Part shown: positions 4,161 to 5,793 of the stretch, one piece after another
Layout: each line of letters begins with the position of its first letter
How positions within the stretch are numbered: position 1 is the first letter of the stretch
Source of the DNA: Acidobacteria bacterium UBA7540
Lineage (GTDB): Bacteria; Acidobacteriota; Terriglobia; UBA7540
Direction: 5' to 3'
Assembly (NCBI GenBank): GCA_002478145.1
Contig: DLMI01000041.1
Location: 1 to 5,793 of the forward strand
Length of the DNA stretch: 5,793 nt
Made by a program: the position numbers and the translations under genes
The notes under the pieces: generated by a model
Told to the model about the DNA's origin: nothing
Seen by the model: the letters and a program-made list of their open reading frames with translations, nothing else
Database searches by the model: none

Positions 4161-5503
4161 CTCTCAGGAATGCTTCGAAGGCGACGCTAGGCCGTTTTCT
4201 TGCGCTGGTTACGGGGCTGATCTTTTTGGGTAGTTGTGGCGGCAGTAGCAGCAGCAGTAGCAGCACATCGACTCCGGCTGCGAACAATACAGCGGCTTTG
4301 ACGGTCGGGTTTGGCCCTTTGGGGGCTGCTGGCGGGTACGTCAATGGGATTTTCACGAGTGTCACCGTCTGCGCGCCTGGCACCAGCAATTGCGAGACGG
4401 TGGATAACGTGCTCGTGGACACGGGTTCCGCAGGCCTGCGCATCCTCAACTCAGCGCTCACCACCGTTCCAGCGAGCTCGCTGGGAACGATTACGGACAG
4501 CAACGGCGATCAGCTCCAGGAGTGCGTCCAGTATGGAGACACATCCTACTCCTGGGGACCCATGTTGGTAGCAGACGTCGAGCTGGCCGGGGAAAAGGCC
4601 TCCTCCCTTCCCATTCAGGTCATTGGTGACAATTCATTCGCGGTCCCTTCTCAATGCCTCGCAACCCCAGTTCTTTTCGGTTACGGGAACGATGATACGG
4701 TGGCGGCGCTTGGTGCCAACGGGATCCTGGGCCTGGGTGCTTTTGGTTACCCATTGGATTGCGGCAGTTACTGCACCTCCTCAAGCGATCTGACACAATC
4801 GGGTTATCCCTATTACGTTTGCCCCACCGGCCAAGCCTGCTCGGCAACCACCGTGCCAACACAGGACCAAGCCACAAACCCCGTCGCAGCGTTTTCCTCG
4901 GCGGACAACAATGGGGTGCTGGTCACCCTGCCGTCCATTCCCGCGTTGGGAGCGGCCAATGGGACAGTCTCCGGGTCGCTGATTTTCGGAATCGGAACCC
5001 AAACCGACAATGCCCTTGCGACCACCGCCACAGTTTACGCGCTCGACGAGTACGGCGACATCCCAGCATTCACCTACAATGGTGTTTCATATACCTCTCC
5101 CACTAACTGGAGCGTTCTCGACACCGGCTCGAATTCGCTCGAATTTCTGGATGCCAACACCCTGGCGTCAGTGGGGATCATCGAGTGCGCGGATGCCCCC
5201 GGTTTATATTGTCCAACCAGTACCATTCCATTCACCGTAACCGCTTCAGGGGCGAATAGCACGTCAGGGACGATAATGTTTAGCATCATGAATGCTGATA
5301 CGTTGTTTAACACCAACAACGCAGCGTTCAACGATCTCGGTGGCGATAGTGGGACTAGCCCCGCTAATGATTTTTTCGACTTTGGATTGCCGTTCTTCTT
5401 TGGTAGAAGCGTGTACATTGGGATGATGCCAGGGGTGTTCGCGGGTGAGAGCTCTGCGCCGAGCGGCGCGACGAGCGCGACGTACGGGTATTACGCGTTT
5501 TAG
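4157..5503 (+). CDS. DUF3443-type lipoprotein with pepsin-like (A1) aspartic peptidase motifs
   Basis: Predicted 448-residue exported lipoprotein. The signal peptide ends in a lipobox L24-G-S-C27, followed by a seven-Ser linker (30-36) encoded by AGY codons. The body matches DUF3443 and, read further, the bilobal pepsin plan: VDTGSAGLRIL (D88); a flap-like QYGDTSYSWG with Tyr126; NGILGLG (188-194); GSLIFGIG (273-280); a second VLDTGSNSLEFL (D322); and GLPFFFGRSVYIG near the end (410-422), where pepsins have the ILGD-F segment. The two Asp are 234 residues apart. Beyond the lipidated Cys there are ten Cys (72, 79, 123, 167, 202, 206, 222, 228, 344, 352), an even number and mostly close pairs, so five disulfides are likely. 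No separate propeptide is evident. It overlaps the DUF2844 gene by 4 bp. A binding protein on the same fold is the alternative if catalysis is lost. Confidence 0.8.
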   Translation: MTLRNASKATLGRFLALVTGLIFLGSCGGSSSSSSSTSTPAANNTAALTVGFGPLGAAGGYVNGIFTSVTVCAPGTSNCETVDNVLVDTGSAGLRILNSALTTVPASSLGTITDSNGDQLQECVQYGDTSYSWGPMLVADVELAGEKASSLPIQVIGDNSFAVPSQCLATPVLFGYGNDDTVAALGANGILGLGAFGYPLDCGSYCTSSSDLTQSGYPYYVCPTGQACSATTVPTQDQATNPVAAFSSADNNGVLVTLPSIPALGAANGTVSGSLIFGIGTQTDNALATTATVYALDEYGDIPAFTYNGVSYTSPTNWSVLDTGSNSLEFLDANTLASVGIIECADAPGLYCPTSTIPFTVTASGANSTSGTIMFSIMNADTLFNTNNAAFNDLGGDSGTSPANDFFDFGLPFFFGRSVYIGMMPGVFAGESSAPSGATSATYGYYAF

Positions 5504-5531
5504 CGCCTGCGTCGAAATGCTCTATTCACTT

Positions 5532-5615
5532 GTAGGGCCGGGGCCTGCTCCGGCCCAAATCTTGTAGGGGCGAGGGGCGCTCACTCCTTGTGGGCCGAAG
5601 GCCGGTCGGCCCTAC
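5532..5615. repeat. 84-bp element with 9-bp terminal inverted repeats
   Basis: GTAGGGCCG (5532-5540) and CGGCCCTAC (5607-5615) are perfect inverted ends. Each end also forms its own hairpin: 5535-5556, and GGGCCGA/TCGGCCC at 5592-5598/5606-5612. Inside, the motif CTTGTRGGGSC recurs three times, starting at 5529, 5561 and 5587. It has no coding potential and no target duplication I can see. The size and ends suit a REP/MITE-like non-autonomous repeat sitting directly after the DUF3443-type gene. Confidence 0.55.
5535..5556 (+). terminator. Possible terminator hairpin after the DUF3443-type gene
   Basis: GGGCCGGGG (5535-5543) pairs with CTCCGGCCC (5548-5556) around a CCTG loop, giving nine pairs with one G-U. 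It begins 32 nt after the TAG at 5501-5503. The tail AAATCTTGT is not a proper U-run, so termination would be weak or would rely on stem strength. It is also the left end of the 84-bp repeat element. Confidence 0.4.
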
Positions 5616-5622
5616 CTAGGGC

Positions 5623-5681
5623 GTCAGCCTCCCGGGGCTGGAGACAATTTTGAATTTCATCTCGAATTCTGAATTGCTTTG
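5623..5681. repeat. Dispersed hairpin-plus-heptamer repeat, copy B
   Basis: Same plan and orientation as copy A (3168-3234): GTCAGCC, a short loop, GGCTGG, then TGAATTT, a shortened second unit (CATCT, 2 nt lost), CGAATTC and TGAATTG. The final 23 bases are identical to copy A. The hairpin here is CAGCC/GGCTG (5625-5629/5636-5640) with a GC-rich loop instead of an A-rich one. Its last bases touch the proposed start of the partial gene at the right edge. Confidence 0.75.
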
Positions 5682-5793
5682 ATCACAAAATCGAAACAAT
5701 TTGTGGAACTTTTCGAAGCTCCGAAGGGAATACTTAACGATGGTAGTGGACCACAGGAGCTCATCAAGATTAGGGAAGTCGGGGTACATCGTA
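5679..5793 (+). CDS. Probable 5' end of a gene of unknown function, cut by the window edge
   Basis: From TTG at 5679 one frame stays open to the right edge. It reads LITKSKQFVELFEAPKGI, then LNDGSGPQELIKIREVGVHR: 38 codons plus one base. The composition is protein-like (charged and hydrophobic residues mixed). By hand count 25 of the 37 codons after the TTG start with a purine, as real coding frames tend to. I do not recognise the family. The start is uncertain: TTG 5679 and GTG 5703 are the only bacterial start codons in frame, neither has a clear Shine-Dalgarno, and the TTG lies in the last bases of a repeat. The other two plus frames and an in-register antisense frame (5616-5792) are also open for part of this stretch, so the call is tentative. 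Confidence 0.4.
   Translation, partial: MITKSKQFVELFEAPKGILNDGSGPQELIKIREVGVHR

Noticed and set aside
5616..5792. Minus-strand frame open from the right edge to a TAG at 5618-5616 (58 residues).
   Set aside because: It is in codon register with the better plus-strand frame, its first-position base pattern is unlike coding DNA, and its second half reads through the dispersed repeat. It remains a possible alternative at the edge.

Overview
The window suggests a moderately GC-rich, free-living bacterium. The DUF2844/DUF3443-type gene pair, the single-domain Old Yellow Enzyme and the repeat-rich intergenic DNA fit Acidobacteriota best. Burkholderiales-like Proteobacteria are the main alternative. 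This is inference from family content and style; there is no rRNA or marker gene here.

Layout. Positions 1-153 hold no supportable gene, only overlapping hairpins and a short perfect palindrome that runs into the end of the first gene. A minus-strand pair follows: an FMN-dependent Old Yellow Enzyme-family oxidoreductase (154-1644) and, upstream of it, a 12-TM major facilitator transporter (1846-3066, GTG start). The order is transporter then reductase with a 201-bp gap, which fits import and reduction of a small organic acid or enone, but no substrate can be read from the sequence. Positions 3067-3710 form a 644-bp divergent intergenic region packed with repeats and hairpins, ending in an AT-richer leader. 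A plus-strand two-gene operon follows. It encodes a secreted DUF2844-like protein (3711-4160) and, overlapping it by ATGA, a serine-rich lipoprotein of the DUF3443 type (4157-5503). The lipoprotein carries two DTGS motifs, a Tyr flap and an NGILGLG segment in the order expected of a bilobal pepsin-like aspartic peptidase. Beyond it lie an 84-bp inverted-repeat element, a second copy of a dispersed repeat, and the probable start of another plus-strand gene cut by the right edge.

Two observations stand out. First, the DUF3443-type protein reads as a complete pepsin-fold peptidase anchored outside the cytoplasm and translationally coupled to a small secreted partner. Second, the intergenic DNA is largely built on a 7-bp period: several degenerate heptamer arrays with different units bracket the transporter gene, and two direct copies of a hairpin-plus-heptamer repeat bracket the DUF2844/DUF3443 operon. 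The reductase also shows departures from its family: Lys in place of the first catalytic-pair His, a gapped Cys cluster, and a C-terminus that reads into a palindromic repeat.
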